A DNA stretch of 44,904 nt, from contig JABEUU010000200.1 in assembly GCA_013044295.1 (NCBI GenBank), positions 1-44,904 of the forward strand. The letters are read 5' to 3'. Numbering within the stretch: position 1 is the first letter of the stretch; every line of letters begins with the position of its first letter. This DNA comes from Candidatus Dormiibacterota bacterium (lineage in GTDB: Bacteria > Chloroflexota > Dormibacteria > Aeolococcales > Bog-877). Positions 19,024 to 28,159 of the stretch are shown here, piece after piece. The notes beneath the pieces were generated by a model. The model was not told where the DNA came from and did not search any database. It saw only the letters and a program-made list of their open reading frames with translations. The translations under genes were made by a program, and so were the position numbers.

Positions 19024-20256
19024 TCACGGCTGTGCGTCCATGGTGCGGGCCCCCGGGATCAGCAGCACCAACCCGCAAGCGGCGGCGAGGAGGCCGCTCG
19101 CCAGAAAGGCGGCCCTGGCTCCGATGACAGTTGCGGCGAGACCCCCTATGACCATGCCCACAGGCGTCAGCGTCCCGACCATGACGTAGGAGACCGATGA
19201 CACCCGACCCATGAGGTGGACGGGGACAGAGGTCTGGAGCTTGGTGAAATAGAGCACGTCGCCGTACACAACCGCTCCGGCCGACCCCGCGACCAGGAGG
19301 GCGGCCAGCCACGCATTGGGGACGAACGCGAGGCCAGCCACGAGGAGTCCTGAGGTGGCGTAGGCGGCCCACATGACTTCGACCAGGCGTTGGGGCGAAC
19401 CCAGGCGGGCAACCGCCAGCGATGCCAGCACCCCGGCCGCGCCGGCGCTGGCGTAGACCAGGCCCAGCACCAGTGGGCTGGCGTGCAGGACGTGGCGGAC
19501 CAGGACTGGCAGCAACACGAAATACGGGCCCATGCCCACCAGATTCGCGACAGCGGCGCCCAGCAGCAGGACGAAGAGCCAGCGTCGCGAGACGATGTAG
19601 TGGATGCCTTCCCATGCTTCTGCCATCACCGATTTGCCGCTGGCAGCCGGGCGGGATCGGTGATGGACGGCGGCGAGAGCGGCCGCTGAGACCAGGAAAC
19701 TGGCGGCGTCGAAGCCGAACGCCGCTGCGGTGCCGACGATGGCGACTGCCACCCCCCCCACCGTGGGGCCGATCAGGTTCACCGTGAGCTCGTTGCTGGT
19801 GCTGTTCAGCGCGTTGGCCTGGGTGAGCTGCTCGGCAGGTAGCAGTTCCGGAATGAGGGCCATGAATGCCGGCCCCGAAAACGCATCTGCCGTCCCAAAC
19901 ACCACCGCCATCACCACCAGTTGCCACAGGGCAACGGAGTGCATGGCGATCAAGGCCGCGACCGCCGCCACCGCCGCTGCCTGGGTCAGGTCGGCGGCCA
20001 AAAGGGCGGTCCGGCGGGGCCAGCGGTCCACCACCACGCCGCCCAGCAGGGACAACACCACTCCCGGGATGGCCCGCGCCGCCAACACGTACGCAAGGCC
20101 CGTCGCCTGGCGATCCACCTGCAATGCCTCGAGCGCGATGGCTACCGTAAAGACCCCATCGCCAAGCCTGGAGATGAGGTTTCCTGACCACATGAGACGA
20201 AAGTCGCGCGCCCGCAGCGGTGCGCCAATCGTCGGCCGGCTCCTGGCATCAGACAA
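19024..20256 (-). CDS. Major facilitator superfamily transporter (MFS_3/EntS-like)
   Basis: A 410-residue secondary transporter with twelve hydrophobic segments in two groups of six separated by a polar loop near residue 205-220. Family features include LRARDFRLMWSGNLISRLGDG at the N-terminus and VVDRWPRRTALLAADL, the conserved loop 2-3 motif. ELLPAEQLTQANALNS is typical of the enterobactin-exporter-like MFS_3 group. It probably exports a small lipophilic compound; the substrate cannot be told. The start is a TTG at 20256. TAGGAT (20266-20271, minus strand) ends nine bases before it and no ribosome site is present. Confidence 0.9.
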   Translation of the reverse strand: MSDARSRPTIGAPLRARDFRLMWSGNLISRLGDGVFTVAIALEALQVDRQATGLAYVLAARAIPGVVLSLLGGVVVDRWPRRTALLAADLTQAAAVAAVAALIAMHSVALWQLVVMAVVFGTADAFSGPAFMALIPELLPAEQLTQANALNSTSNELTVNLIGPTVGGVAVAIVGTAAAFGFDAASFLVSAAALAAVHHRSRPAASGKSVMAEAWEGIHYIVSRRWLFVLLLGAAVANLVGMGPYFVLLPVLVRHVLHASPLVLGLVYASAGAAGVLASLAVARLGSPQRLVEVMWAAYATSGLLVAGLAFVPNAWLAALLVAGSAGAVVYGDVLYFTKLQTSVPVHLMGRVSSVSYVMVGTLTPVGMVIGGLAATVIGARAAFLASGLLAAACGLVLLIPGARTMDAQP

Positions 20257-20618
20257 AGCCGGGAGATCCTAGCAGGGCGTCGAAATGCGCGGTGTGCTCT
20301 TGGTCACTGGCGGCCGGGCTGAGAGGAGGCCGGCGGGCGAGGTCCCGGAGTCGAAACCAGGGTCGGGGTGGCGCGGGGAACCTGGGCGTGAGATGTGGCC
20401 CTGGAGATGCTGAAGATGGTCAGTCCCAAGGTGCGCCCACAGCACTGCCGCGGGGCGCGAACGCGAGTTGCCAGGCCGGCTGCTGGCGGTGGCAAGGTCA
20501 GGTCCACGGGGCCCGTCCGAACCTGGCTCGGTTGGCCGGCTCAAGGGGCTGCGCCGGGGGAAATTCACAGAGCAAACGGCCCGGAGCTGCCGCCTCACCT
20601 ATCCTCAAAGGTCAGGAG
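20257..20618. other. Intergenic stretch of about 360 bases
   Basis: Apart from the TAGGAT -10 candidate for the MFS gene at 20266-20271, I see no conserved protein, RNA gene, repeat or terminator here. The short frames in the ORF track have no recognisable sequence and poor codon bias. Confidence 0.5.
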
Positions 20619-21290
20619 TCAGCCATCTCCGGCCGCTTTCAGAGCCCTACCCGGTCGCGGCCTCGCCGCTGCTGGCCGTGAAAACCGGTTCCGCTCCGCT
20701 TCCACGGCGGCCCGGATCGAGCAGTCGGCCAGGTGGTCGTTCACCATCCCGAGAGACTGCATGGCGGCATGGACGGTGGTGGGTCCGACGAAACGGAAGC
20801 CCAGCTGGCGCAACGCCCGGGAGAGGGCGGTGGACTCGTCGGTGCTGGCCACCAGGTCGTCGGTGGTCACCGGGATGGGGGCCTGGCGCGGCTCGTATCC
20901 CCAGCACAGAGCGGCGAGGGACCCACCGGAGGCCAGCAGGCGTACGGTCGCCCGCGCATTGTCGATGGCGGCCAGGATCTTGCCCCGGTGACGCACGATC
21001 CCAGCGTCCAGCAGCAGGCGCTGCACGTCCACCTCGCCCAGGGCTGCCACCGCCGCGGCATCAAAGTCCAGGAAGGCCCGCCGGAAGGAGTCGCGCTTGC
21101 GCAGGATCGTGAGCCACGAGAGCCCGCTTTGGAATCCTTCCAAGCAGAGCTTCTCGAGTACCTTCTGGTCGTCGGCGACGGGTCTGCCCCATTCCTGGTC
21201 GTGGTAACGCCGGTACTCGAGCGGGTTGACCCCCCAGGGACAGCGGCGTAGTCCGTCCTCCCCCAGCACTGCTCCTTGCTCCACCGGCAA
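20619..21290 (-). CDS. tag: DNA-3-methyladenine glycosylase I
   Basis: Removes 3-methyladenine from alkylated DNA, the first step of base excision repair. Clear family blocks are RCPWGVNPLEYRRYHDQEWG at residues 15-35, LCLEGFQSGLSWLTIL, RKRDSFRRAFLDFD and GFRFVGPTTVHAAMQSLGMVNDH. The zinc ligands are present: Cys in RCPW, His in YHDQEWG, and the HX3C pair in NDHLADC. The C-terminal tail is Arg/Pro-rich. The start is uncertain: the track uses a TTG at 21290, but GTG codons at 21284 and 21263 are possible and CATACT lies just upstream. Confidence 0.94.
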   Translation of the reverse strand: MPVEQGAVLGEDGLRRCPWGVNPLEYRRYHDQEWGRPVADDQKVLEKLCLEGFQSGLSWLTILRKRDSFRRAFLDFDAAAVAALGEVDVQRLLLDAGIVRHRGKILAAIDNARATVRLLASGGSLAALCWGYEPRQAPIPVTTDDLVASTDESTALSRALRQLGFRFVGPTTVHAAMQSLGMVNDHLADCSIRAAVEAERNRFSRPAAARPRPGRALKAAGDG

Positions 21291-21557
21291 AAGTATGGAG
21301 GTGACCGGCCGCCCGGAGCGCCCGCGGCACCACTGGGCCCGGCCGGAGGGTCCAGGCTGCTGCCGAGCGCACCTCCCCCGATCCTCAGAGGCGCATCCGG
21401 CCCAACCTCGGTGGTCGCCCCTCGGGACGCTTCCGGACAGGTCGCGATTTCAATCGATTCCAGGCTCTGCCGACCGCGCCGCCGGCGCCTTCCACCGACC
21501 CCTCGAGGATGGCGGCGCCCCCTGACCAGAGGTCGCTCGCCCGGGCGTTGCTCCCGC

Positions 21558-22232
21558 TCAGGTGGCGCCCAGGACCCCCACCGGGCAGGCAACTCCGGTG
21601 CCGCCCATGCCGCAGTAGCCGTTGGGGTTCTTGTCGAGATACTGCTGGTGGTACTGCTCGGCGTAGTAGAAGGGGCCGGCGACCGAGATCTCGGTGGTGA
21701 TCTGGCCCATGCCGGCGGCCGTGAGCGCGCTCTGGTAATCGGCTCGAGAGGCCTCCGCCTGGCCCGCCTGGTCGCTGGTGGTGCAGTAGAGCGCAGACCG
21801 GTACTGGGTGCCCGAGTCAGCGCCCTGGCGCATCCCCTGGGTGGGGTCGTGGGACTCCCAGAAGACCTGCAGCAGGCGGCCGTAGCTGATGCGTTTGGGA
21901 TCGAAGACCACCAGCACCGCCTCGGCATGCCCGGTTCGCCCGCTGCAGACCTCCTGGTAGGTGGGATTCGGGGTCAGCCCGCCACTGTAGCCGGCGGCCG
22001 TGGTGTGGATCCCAGGCAGGGTCCAGAACCGGCGCTCCGCGCCCCAGAAGCATCCCATCGCAAAGATGGCCAGCTCCATCTCCTCCGGGAACGGCGGGCA
22101 CAGGGGACGCCCCAGCACGGTGTGCCGGCCGTCAATCGGCATGCCGTCGGCCCGGCCGGGCAGAGCCTCGGCGGCGGTTGGCAGGGTGGCTCGACTCAGG
22201 AATGGGTTCATTCGCCGCAGCACCTCCAGCAT
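21558..22232 (-). CDS. msrA: Peptide methionine sulfoxide reductase MsrA
   Basis: Reduces the S epimer of methionine sulfoxide in oxidised proteins. The catalytic Cys lies in [12 protein letters not shown] (near residue 60), YSGG and [14 protein letters not shown] follow, and the C-terminal [13 protein letters not shown] holds the recycling cysteines. The 224-residue length and the N-terminal extension (residues 1-50) match the E. coli-type enzyme. The ATG start has no ribosome site. TAGCCT ends about seven bases before it, so it may be leaderless. It lies beside tag, another damage-repair gene, though each probably has its own promoter. Confidence 0.96.
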   Translation of the reverse strand: MLEVLRRMNPFLSRATLPTAAEALPGRADGMPIDGRHTVLGRPLCPPFPEEMELAIFAMGCFWGAERRFWTLPGIHTTAAGYSGGLTPNPTYQEVCSGRTGHAEAVLVVFDPKRISYGRLLQVFWESHDPTQGMRQGADSGTQYRSALYCTTSDQAGQAEASRADYQSALTAAGMGQITTEISVAGPFYYAEQYHQQYLDKNPNGYCGMGGTGVACPVGVLGAT

Positions 22233-22281
22233 CGTTACCAGGCTAACAGTGGTCCCAATTCCCCGCCTCCGCCATATGGTC

Positions 22282-23061
22282 TCACTCCCAACGGAAGAAT
22301 CGAATCGCAGTCGCCAGCAGCAGCAGGGTCCACCCTGCCAGCAGCGCCACTGGGGCGGCCGGGAAGGCGCCCCCGGCCAGAACGGCGCGCAGAGAGGAGC
22401 TGAGGGCGGTTGGAGGGAGGACGCTGGCCAGTTGCCGGACGAGGTCGGGCAGCTGCTGGACCGGCATCGCCACCCCGCCCAGGATCAGGAAGATCAGGTA
22501 CAGGCCGTTGGCCCCACCGATGGTCAGTTCGGCCCGCATCACCCCCGCCATGGTCAGCCCGAGCGCGGCGAACATGATCGCCCCCACCAGCATCACCAGG
22601 ATCGCCAGCGGCAGCGAACCCGGCGGCCTCCAGGCGAACCCGAAATAGCCAATCGCCAGCACCAGGGCCACCTGGCCGACCTCCACCAGCAGAACCGAGC
22701 CGGCCTTCGCCGCCACCAGGACCGCTCGGGGCAAGGGAGTTGCTCCCAGCCGCTTGAGCACCCGGTAGTAGCGCTGGTAGGCGGTCGAGATGCCCAGGGA
22801 CACCATCCCCGTCGACATGAGGGCGAGGGTCAGGATTCCCGGGACCAGGAAGTTGATCGGTCGGCCGTGGATGGATGGGAAGGCTCGGACCTCGGCGAAG
22901 AAGAGCAACAACAGCACCGGCAGCACCAGGATCACCAGCAGGTTCTCGGGCTGGCGCAAGAGGAGCAGCAGCTCGATCCGGGCCTGAGCCCGCAGGCTGC
23001 GTCCGATTGGGCTGGCCGCGGGCGCCTCCGGCGGCGTGGCGGTGGTCACCGCCCGGATCAA
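22282..23061 (-). CDS. ABC-2 type transporter permease
   Basis: A 259-residue membrane protein of the ABC-2 (DrrB/NodJ-like) class, with six hydrophobic segments at about 35-55, 65-85, 112-135, 143-165, 175-195 and 235-255. The [21 protein letters not shown] stretch is typical. It is the last gene of the sixA-kinase-phoU-regulator-ATPase run and its ATG overlaps the ATPase stop by four bases. With that ATPase it should form an exporter for a lipid, drug or polysaccharide-like substrate. It is not a phosphate importer; Pst permeases look different and need a binding protein. Confidence 0.9.
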   Translation of the reverse strand: MIRAVTTATPPEAPAASPIGRSLRAQARIELLLLLRQPENLLVILVLPVLLLLFFAEVRAFPSIHGRPINFLVPGILTLALMSTGMVSLGISTAYQRYYRVLKRLGATPLPRAVLVAAKAGSVLLVEVGQVALVLAIGYFGFAWRPPGSLPLAILVMLVGAIMFAALGLTMAGVMRAELTIGGANGLYLIFLILGGVAMPVQQLPDLVRQLASVLPPTALSSSLRAVLAGGAFPAAPVALLAGWTLLLLATAIRFFRWE

Positions 23062-24014
23062 GCCCCCGCCTCCTCGGTGAGGCTGAGGAAGACGTCCTCG
23101 AGGGACGCCCGGCCCACGCGCAGAAGGCTGAGCTGGGGGCCTCCCTCTTGCCAGAGCATGTGGGTGAGCTCGGCGGCGGCTCGGAGAGGCTGGCTTGAGA
23201 CCAGCTCGTACCGTCCCTGGCCGCGGTCCTCGACTGCCTCCAGGAATTCCAGTTGGCGAAGCCGCGCCAAGAGGGCGCTTGGCAACTCCGCGTCCAGCTC
23301 GGCGTGGAGCAGCTCGGGGCCCGAGTCGCCCCGGAGCCGGGCGGGGGAGTCGTAGGCGACCAGGCGCCCCTCACGGATGATCGCGACCCGGTCGGCGAGC
23401 CGCTCTGCCTCCTCCATGGAGTGAGTGGTCAACAGCACTGTGACTCCGGCCGCCTGCTGCTCCTTGACGATCTCCCAGGTGAGCAATCGGGCCCTCGGAT
23501 CCATGCCCGCCGTGGGCTCGTCCAGAAATAGGATCTGGGGCTTCCCCACCAGCGCCAGGGCCAGAGAGAGCCGCTGCTTCTCGCCCCCGGACAGCTGTCG
23601 GTAGCGCGTCCTGGTCTTGTCTGCCAGCCCCACCCTCTCCAGCAGCGCCGCGGGGCTGAGCGGGTGGGCGAAGTAGCTGGCGAACAGTCTGGCCGCCTCC
23701 CCGACCCGGATGGTGGGATAGATACCACCCTCCTGGAGCATGATGCCGGCCCGCGGCCGGAAGCGATGGGAGTCGGCGACGGGGTCCAGCCCCAGCACCT
23801 CGATGCGGCCCTCATCGGGCCGGCGGTACCCCTCGAGCATCTCTATGGTGGTGGTCTTGCCGGCCCCATTCGGTCCCAGAATGGCGACCAGCTCGCCCTC
23901 GAACACCTCCAGGCTGAGGCCGTCAACCGCTCGCCGGCCACCGTAGGACTTGGCCACTGCCCGCAGGGAGACCGCCACCCTGTCAGCGGCCATGGTCGGG
24001 CCCGCTGCGCTCAC
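23058..24014 (-). CDS. ABC transporter ATP-binding protein (DrrA/CcmA-like)
   Basis: The 318-residue ATPase partner of the downstream ABC-2 permease. Walker A GPNGAGKTT, Q-loop MLQEGG, signature LSGGEKQRLSLALAL, Walker B ILFLDEPTAGMDP and H-loop TTHSMEEAERLADR are all intact. A C-terminal domain of about 90 residues follows, as in drug-efflux ATPases. The GTG at 24014 overlaps the response-regulator stop (GTGA); an ATG seven codons later (MAADRVAV) is an alternative. The coupling places the exporter under the same control as the two-component genes. Confidence 0.93.
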   Translation of the reverse strand: MSAAGPTMAADRVAVSLRAVAKSYGGRRAVDGLSLEVFEGELVAILGPNGAGKTTTIEMLEGYRRPDEGRIEVLGLDPVADSHRFRPRAGIMLQEGGIYPTIRVGEAARLFASYFAHPLSPAALLERVGLADKTRTRYRQLSGGEKQRLSLALALVGKPQILFLDEPTAGMDPRARLLTWEIVKEQQAAGVTVLLTTHSMEEAERLADRVAIIREGRLVAYDSPARLRGDSGPELLHAELDAELPSALLARLRQLEFLEAVEDRGQGRYELVSSQPLRAAAELTHMLWQEGGPQLSLLRVGRASLEDVFLSLTEEAGA

Positions 24015-24751
24015 CGTTGGAGATGGATCCCGGGCGCGATGTCGACCCGGTAGCCGACCCCGAACACGGTGTTGATTCGGAAGGGGAGGCTGGGGAACAA
24101 CTCGAACTTCTCTCGCAGCCAGCGAATGTGCACGGCGACCGTCTTACTGTCGCCGTTGAAGTCCGGTCCCCACACCGCCCGCAGAATCGCATCCCGGCTG
24201 TGGACCCGGCCCGGATGGCTCAGCAGGAAGAAGAGGAGGCTGAACTCGCGGGGACTCATCTTGACCGGGTTATCGTCCACCAGCACCCGCCGGGAGGATG
24301 CGTCCAGGACGAACCCGCCCACCCGGATGCGCTCGCTGGGAGCGCTGGTCCGCTGGGGGCGCTCAGAGCGGCGCAGCAGGGCCTCAATCCTGGCCATGAA
24401 CTCCTTGAGCCCGAATGGCTTGGTCATGTAGTCGTCGGCGCCGAGGCCCAACCCGTTGACCTTGTCGGTCTCCGAGCCGCGAGCGGTGAGCATGAGGATG
24501 GGGACGTCAGACTCGGCTCGGATCGCCCGGCAGACCTCCTCTCCGGAGAGCTCGGGCAGCATCAGGTCGAGCACGACCAAGTCGGGGTTGCGGCTACGCA
24601 TCAGCTCCAGCCCCTCAGTTCCGGTGCCCGCCTCCAGGACCACGTAGCCGCGCGCGGCCAGGTTGTAGCGCAGGGTCATCCGGACCGACTCCTCGTCCTC
24701 GACGATGAGCACCTTGCGGCCGCGCCCGGCCCCCACCGGCTCTGCGACCAA
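24011..24751 (-). CDS. PhoB/OmpR-family response regulator
   Basis: A DNA-binding response regulator with an N-terminal receiver domain and a C-terminal winged helix. The receiver shows acidic residues in VEDEES, the phosphorylation Asp in LDLMLPELSG, the Thr of MLTARGS and the Lys of MTKPFG. The winged-helix half has LDASSRRVLVDDNPVKMSPREFSLLFFLLSHPGRVHSRDAIL and a VHIRWLREKFE recognition region. I start at the TTG at 24751, two bases past the phoU stop. The GTG at 24736 is an alternative, and the track's 24880 lies within phoU. Being next to phoU and a PhoR-like kinase suggests a PhoP/PhoB-type phosphate response. Confidence 0.92.
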   Translation of the reverse strand: MVAEPVGAGRGRKVLIVEDEESVRMTLRYNLAARGYVVLEAGTGTEGLELMRSRNPDLVVLDLMLPELSGEEVCRAIRAESDVPILMLTARGSETDKVNGLGLGADDYMTKPFGLKEFMARIEALLRRSERPQRTSAPSERIRVGGFVLDASSRRVLVDDNPVKMSPREFSLLFFLLSHPGRVHSRDAILRAVWGPDFNGDSKTVAVHIRWLREKFELFPSLPFRINTVFGVGYRVDIAPGIHLQR

Positions 24752-24753
24752 GC

Positions 24754-25419
24754 CTAGCCCAGCTCCACCAGGCGTCCGGTCTCCAGGAACACCACGTCCT
24801 CGGCGATATTGGTGACCCGGTCCGCGATCCGTTCCAGGTTGTGGGCGATGAAGAGCAGGTTGGCGCCGGGATAGGCCCACTCCGGATGTTCGCGCATCGT
24901 CTCCACCATGTCGTCGAAGCAGCGGTGGTAGATGCGGTCGATGCGGTCGTCGCGGGCGGCGATGTCCTGGGCCCGCCGGAAGTCGTTGCTGGTGACCGCT
25001 TCCAGGATGTCCCGAACCTGCTCCTCGACGTAGTGGCCGAGGCGCAGGATGGTGTCGAGCTTGGGGCGGCTGGACAGCTCGATCAGAGGCAGGGCGTAGC
25101 GGGCGCAGCTCTTGGCGTGGTCGCCCATCCGTTCCAGCTCCGAGGCGATCAGGAGCAGCCCGAAGACTGCGTAGAGCGCCTGGCCGGTGGGGTGGCTCAC
25201 GGCCAGGATCTCAATCCCGCGTTCGCGCTCCTGGCGGTGGCGCTCGTTTATCTCCAGGTCGCGGCTCACGACCGTGCGGAGCCGGTCACCGTCCCGCTCT
25301 TCCAGCCCGGTCATGGCGCCCGCCACCCCTTCCGCCACCAGCTGGCCGAGTAGGCGAATCCCGTCTCGACGGGCGGCCAGCTCGACCTCGAGTTCGCGGC
25401 CGGCGGTGATGTCTGCCAT
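24754..25419 (-). CDS. phoU: PhoU-family phosphate signalling protein
   Basis: PhoU links phosphate uptake to the PhoR kinase and damps signalling when phosphate is plentiful. The 221-residue protein is all helical, with two PhoU repeats. The repeats carry the metal-binding signature blocks LLIASELERMGDHAKSCARYA (about 88-108) and LLFIAHNLERIADRVTNIAEDV (about 187-208). It lies between kinase and regulator genes, nine bases past the kinase stop and two bases before the regulator start. No pstSCAB genes accompany it here, which is unusual for the family. Confidence 0.95.
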   Translation of the reverse strand: MADITAGRELEVELAARRDGIRLLGQLVAEGVAGAMTGLEERDGDRLRTVVSRDLEINERHRQERERGIEILAVSHPTGQALYAVFGLLLIASELERMGDHAKSCARYALPLIELSSRPKLDTILRLGHYVEEQVRDILEAVTSNDFRRAQDIAARDDRIDRIYHRCFDDMVETMREHPEWAYPGANLLFIAHNLERIADRVTNIAEDVVFLETGRLVELG

Positions 25420-25428
25420 ACCGCGATC

Positions 25429-26532
25429 TTAGACGACCGCCGGGGCAGTTCCTGCATCAGGTGGGCAGAGCCGGATCTCCACCACCGTCCCGGCGCCCGG
25501 ATGGCTGCGGACCGTGATCTGGCCACCCTGCAACTCCACCGCCTGACGCGCGATGGTCAGCCCCAGACCGCTCCCGGGCCCGGAGCGGGCCCGATCGCCA
25601 GTGTAGAAGCGGTCGAAGATGTGGGGCAGGGCCTGGGGAGAGATCCCGGCTCCGGTGTCGCGAACCGAGATCATGGGGCAGCTGCGAATGGTCGCCACCG
25701 CCACTGTGACCTTGCCCTTGGGGTCGGTGAACTTGATCGCGTTGTCGATCACGTTGGCCAGGGCGCGCTCGAGCCGGACCGGATCGGCCTTGGCCCAGGT
25801 CGGGCCGCCGACGACCTCCAAGTTGAGGTCGTGGCCGTGGGCCTGGGGCGCCAGCCCCGCGGTCACCCTGGATGCCAGCGCTGCCAGGTCGACCAGTTGC
25901 AGTTGCGCCTGCTCAGCCCCTGCCTCCAGCCTGGCCAGGTCGAGTAGGCCGGACACCAGCTCGTGCAGGCGCTCCGCCTCAGCCGCCATCCGTTCCGCGA
26001 ACACCTTGGTCGCCACCGGGTCGTCGCGGGCCTCGCCGTTGAGCGTCTCGGCCAACAGGCTAAGGCTGGCCAGGGGCGTGCGCAGGTCGTGCGAGAGGTT
26101 GACGATCAGGTCCTGATGGGCGCGGCTCAGGCGCCGCTCGTGGGTGATGTCACTGAGGATCAGGAGCACGACCGGTTCGGTGCTGGACGTGCCGATGGGG
26201 GCGGCGACCGCCCTCAGCACCCGGCGCCAGCCATCTTGGGAGATCTCGGCCCTGGTCACCTGCTGGTTCGCCAGCGCATCGCCGACCACCTCTCCCGCCC
26301 GGGGGTCGTCGACGATCAAAGCCAGTGGGGTGCCGGGCCTGAGAGGCACCGGCACCGCCTGCCCCAGGGGCAGCTGCCGCGCCAGCAGGTGGGCCGAGTT
26401 GGGGCTGGCCCAGACCAGGGCCCGACCGGCATCGAGGAGCAGCGCCGCATCGTTGCCGAGCGAGGCCAGAGTCGCCAGAATCTCGGCTCCCAGCAATTCG
26501 GGAGTGGGCGTCAGGACCTCGGCCTCGGTCAT
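25429..26532 (-). CDS. Soluble PhoR-like sensor histidine kinase
   Basis: A 367-residue histidine kinase with no membrane helix. Residues about 10-120 form a PAS-like sensor, and a dimerisation and phosphoacceptor helix follows with NLSHDLRTPLASL. The ATPase domain has N-box NVIDNAIKFT, G1 VRDTGAGI, F-box DRFYTG and G2 SGLGLTIARQAVELQGG. The order kinase, phoU, regulator and overall similarity place it with PhoR/SenX3, but typical PhoR proteins are anchored in the membrane. The ATG at 26532 overlaps the sixA stop (ATGA) and opens at MTEAEVL. The track start at 26619 lies within sixA. Confidence 0.92.
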   Translation of the reverse strand: MTEAEVLTPTPELLGAEILATLASLGNDAALLLDAGRALVWASPNSAHLLARQLPLGQAVPVPLRPGTPLALIVDDPRAGEVVGDALANQQVTRAEISQDGWRRVLRAVAAPIGTSSTEPVVLLILSDITHERRLSRAHQDLIVNLSHDLRTPLASLSLLAETLNGEARDDPVATKVFAERMAAEAERLHELVSGLLDLARLEAGAEQAQLQLVDLAALASRVTAGLAPQAHGHDLNLEVVGGPTWAKADPVRLERALANVIDNAIKFTDPKGKVTVAVATIRSCPMISVRDTGAGISPQALPHIFDRFYTGDRARSGPGSGLGLTIARQAVELQGGQITVRSHPGAGTVVEIRLCPPDAGTAPAVV

Positions 26533-27035
26533 CGGGCCTCCCACTTTCCCGTGGCCGGCACCAGCCTGCCGATGAAGCTGACCGAGCCCACGGTGCTGCC
26601 GTCCAGTTCCAGTTTCCACAGCCCGCCTTTGGGGCAGCGTGCGCCAGCTCCGGGTGAGGCTGCCTCCAGCAGCGGCAGCAGCACGTTGCCATGGCTGCAG
26701 GCGGCGGCGATCTGGACCCCAGTTGGGAGGTACGACTCGACCAGACCCCGAAGCATCTGCCTGGCCTCGCCGGGGTCGGTCGCTTGGGCTGTTTCGAAGA
26801 GCAGGGGGTCATCCTCCACCGCCAGCCCCATGGTGTGCGCCGCCGGCACCAGGGTGTCCTGGCAGCGCACCGTGGGGCTCGCCCTGAATGCCTCGACGCG
26901 CACCCGGCCCAGCACCTGGGCGAGGGCGAGGGCCTGCTGCCAACCGAACTCCGTCAGTGGCCGCGACGCGTCGGGTTGCGACCAGGAGCCCTGGTCTGCC
27001 GCCACGGCATGCCGCACCAGGTACAGGCTTTGCAC
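26529..27035 (-). CDS. sixA: SixA-like phosphohistidine phosphatase (histidine phosphatase superfamily)
   Basis: A 168-residue phosphatase of the histidine phosphatase (phosphoglycerate mutase-like) superfamily. YLVRHAVA at residues 5-12 holds the catalytic RHA, an Arg in FRASPTVRCQDT and the second His in CSHGNVL complete the pocket. Homologs of this short type remove phosphate from phosphohistidine in signalling proteins, but small-molecule substrates are possible. Its stop overlaps the kinase start, so it is translated together with a histidine kinase. The start is GTG; TATAAT ends 12 bases before it. It is the first gene of a six-gene run. Confidence 0.86.
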   Translation of the reverse strand: MQSLYLVRHAVAADQGSWSQPDASRPLTEFGWQQALALAQVLGRVRVEAFRASPTVRCQDTLVPAAHTMGLAVEDDPLLFETAQATDPGEARQMLRGLVESYLPTGVQIAAACSHGNVLLPLLEAASPGAGARCPKGGLWKLELDGSTVGSVSFIGRLVPATGKWEAR

Positions 27036-27047
27036 TTCTCAGCTCAG

Positions 27048-27053
27048 ATTATA
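27048..27053 (-). promoter_or_regulatory. Consensus -10 for the sixA-phoU-ABC operon
   Basis: On the minus strand the perfect TATAAT lies 12 bases before the sixA GTG, which predicts a start near 27041 and a leader of only about six bases. No -35 or PHO-box-like repeat is evident. Confidence 0.55.
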
Positions 27054-27190
27054 AGTTCCGGGCCGAGATCTTCCTCCCCCCGCCCCTCCCGCCAGACGCC
27101 CTGCGGCTGGTGGCGCCGGTGGCCCCGGGCGCAAACTACACCCATGTTTCTTCGAGCCCGGTCCAGCTCCTGCGCCGCGGTCTGAACGGG

Positions 27191-28159
27191 TTGGCCAAGC
27201 CGGAGCGGTTCGCGGCTGTGGATGTCGGGAGCAACACCATCCATCTGCTGCTCGCTAGTTGCCTGGAGAACGGCGCACCTCGGCAGCTCTTCCGCCGCCG
27301 TGAGTTCGTACAACTTGGCCTTGACGTCGCCGCCCATGGCTCGATCGGGCCGGACCGCATGGAGCTGGCCGCTTCCACCCTGGCCGCTCAGGTGGCCGAG
27401 GCCAGGGAGCGGGGTGCCAGTGCGTTCGCGGTGGGAGCCACTCAGGCCCTGCGCTCGGCCGGCAACGGGCCGATCGTGGCGGAGGAGCTCGCCGCTAGGG
27501 CTGGGTTGGACGCGGTCAGGATCCTGCCCCCGCAAGTGGAGGCCCAGCTGGCTTTCGATGGGGCCACCTTGAACCAGGGCGCCGGGACGGTTGCCCTGGT
27601 GCTGGACATCGGGGGCGCTTCCTCGCAGGTGGCGTTGGGCCGCGCCCACGAGCTCTGCTCGGACTATTCGTTGCCCATAGGTTCCGGAATGATCACCACC
27701 CTGGCTGCGTCCGACCCACCCACCCCTGACGAGTGGCGGGCGATGGAGCGTAGGGTGGCCGAGCTCATCCCCGACCTGGTGCCGCCCCCGCGCGGGACCA
27801 CCGTTCTGGGTACAGGGGGCACCATCACCAACCTTCCGCGCCTGCTGGGCCGGGGCAAGGGGGCGATGCTACGCCCTCGGGACGTTGAGGAAGTGATCGA
27901 GATCTTCCGCCAGATGCCGGTCACCGCCCTCTCCCAACGGCTGGGCATGGATCTGGAGCGGGTGCGCCTTTGTCGAGGGGGAGCGCTGATCCTAGCCCAG
28001 CTAATGGACCTGCTCCAGCTCTCCAAACTGCGGGCTTCGGAGCGCGGCCTTCGGGACGGCATGGTCGCCGCCCTGGCCCGGCGGGGCCCGGATTGGTGGC
28101 GGCCAGCTGACCTTGCGGCCGCGCCCGCGCCCTCGGAGCTGGTGACAGCGGGTGTCTGA
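27191..28159 (+). CDS. ppx: Exopolyphosphatase / pppGpp phosphohydrolase (Ppx/GppA family)
   Basis: Releases phosphate from the ends of polyphosphate or hydrolyses pppGpp. Family members can do either. The ASKHA-type core is clear: VDVGSNTIHLLLA, GATQALRSAGNG, DIGGASSQVALG (phosphate-2 loop) and GTGGTITNLPRLL. The C-terminal HD-type domain of long Ppx is absent, giving the short 322-residue form. The start is uncertain. I use the TTG at 27191, because the track's 26888 would overlap divergent sixA and adds a Pro/Arg-rich N-terminus with no homology. The stop overlaps the CHAD gene by eight bases, joining polyphosphate turnover to a polyphosphate-binding protein. Confidence 0.92.
   Translation: MAKPERFAAVDVGSNTIHLLLASCLENGAPRQLFRRREFVQLGLDVAAHGSIGPDRMELAASTLAAQVAEARERGASAFAVGATQALRSAGNGPIVAEELAARAGLDAVRILPPQVEAQLAFDGATLNQGAGTVALVLDIGGASSQVALGRAHELCSDYSLPIGSGMITTLAASDPPTPDEWRAMERRVAELIPDLVPPPRGTTVLGTGGTITNLPRLLGRGKGAMLRPRDVEEVIEIFRQMPVTALSQRLGMDLERVRLCRGGALILAQLMDLLQLSKLRASERGLRDGMVAALARRGPDWWRPADLAAAPAPSELVTAGV

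Noticed and set aside
26888-27190. ORF-track upstream extension of ppx
   Set aside because: It would overlap divergent sixA, and its residues are Pro/Arg-rich and unlike any Ppx N-terminus. The homology begins near 27212.
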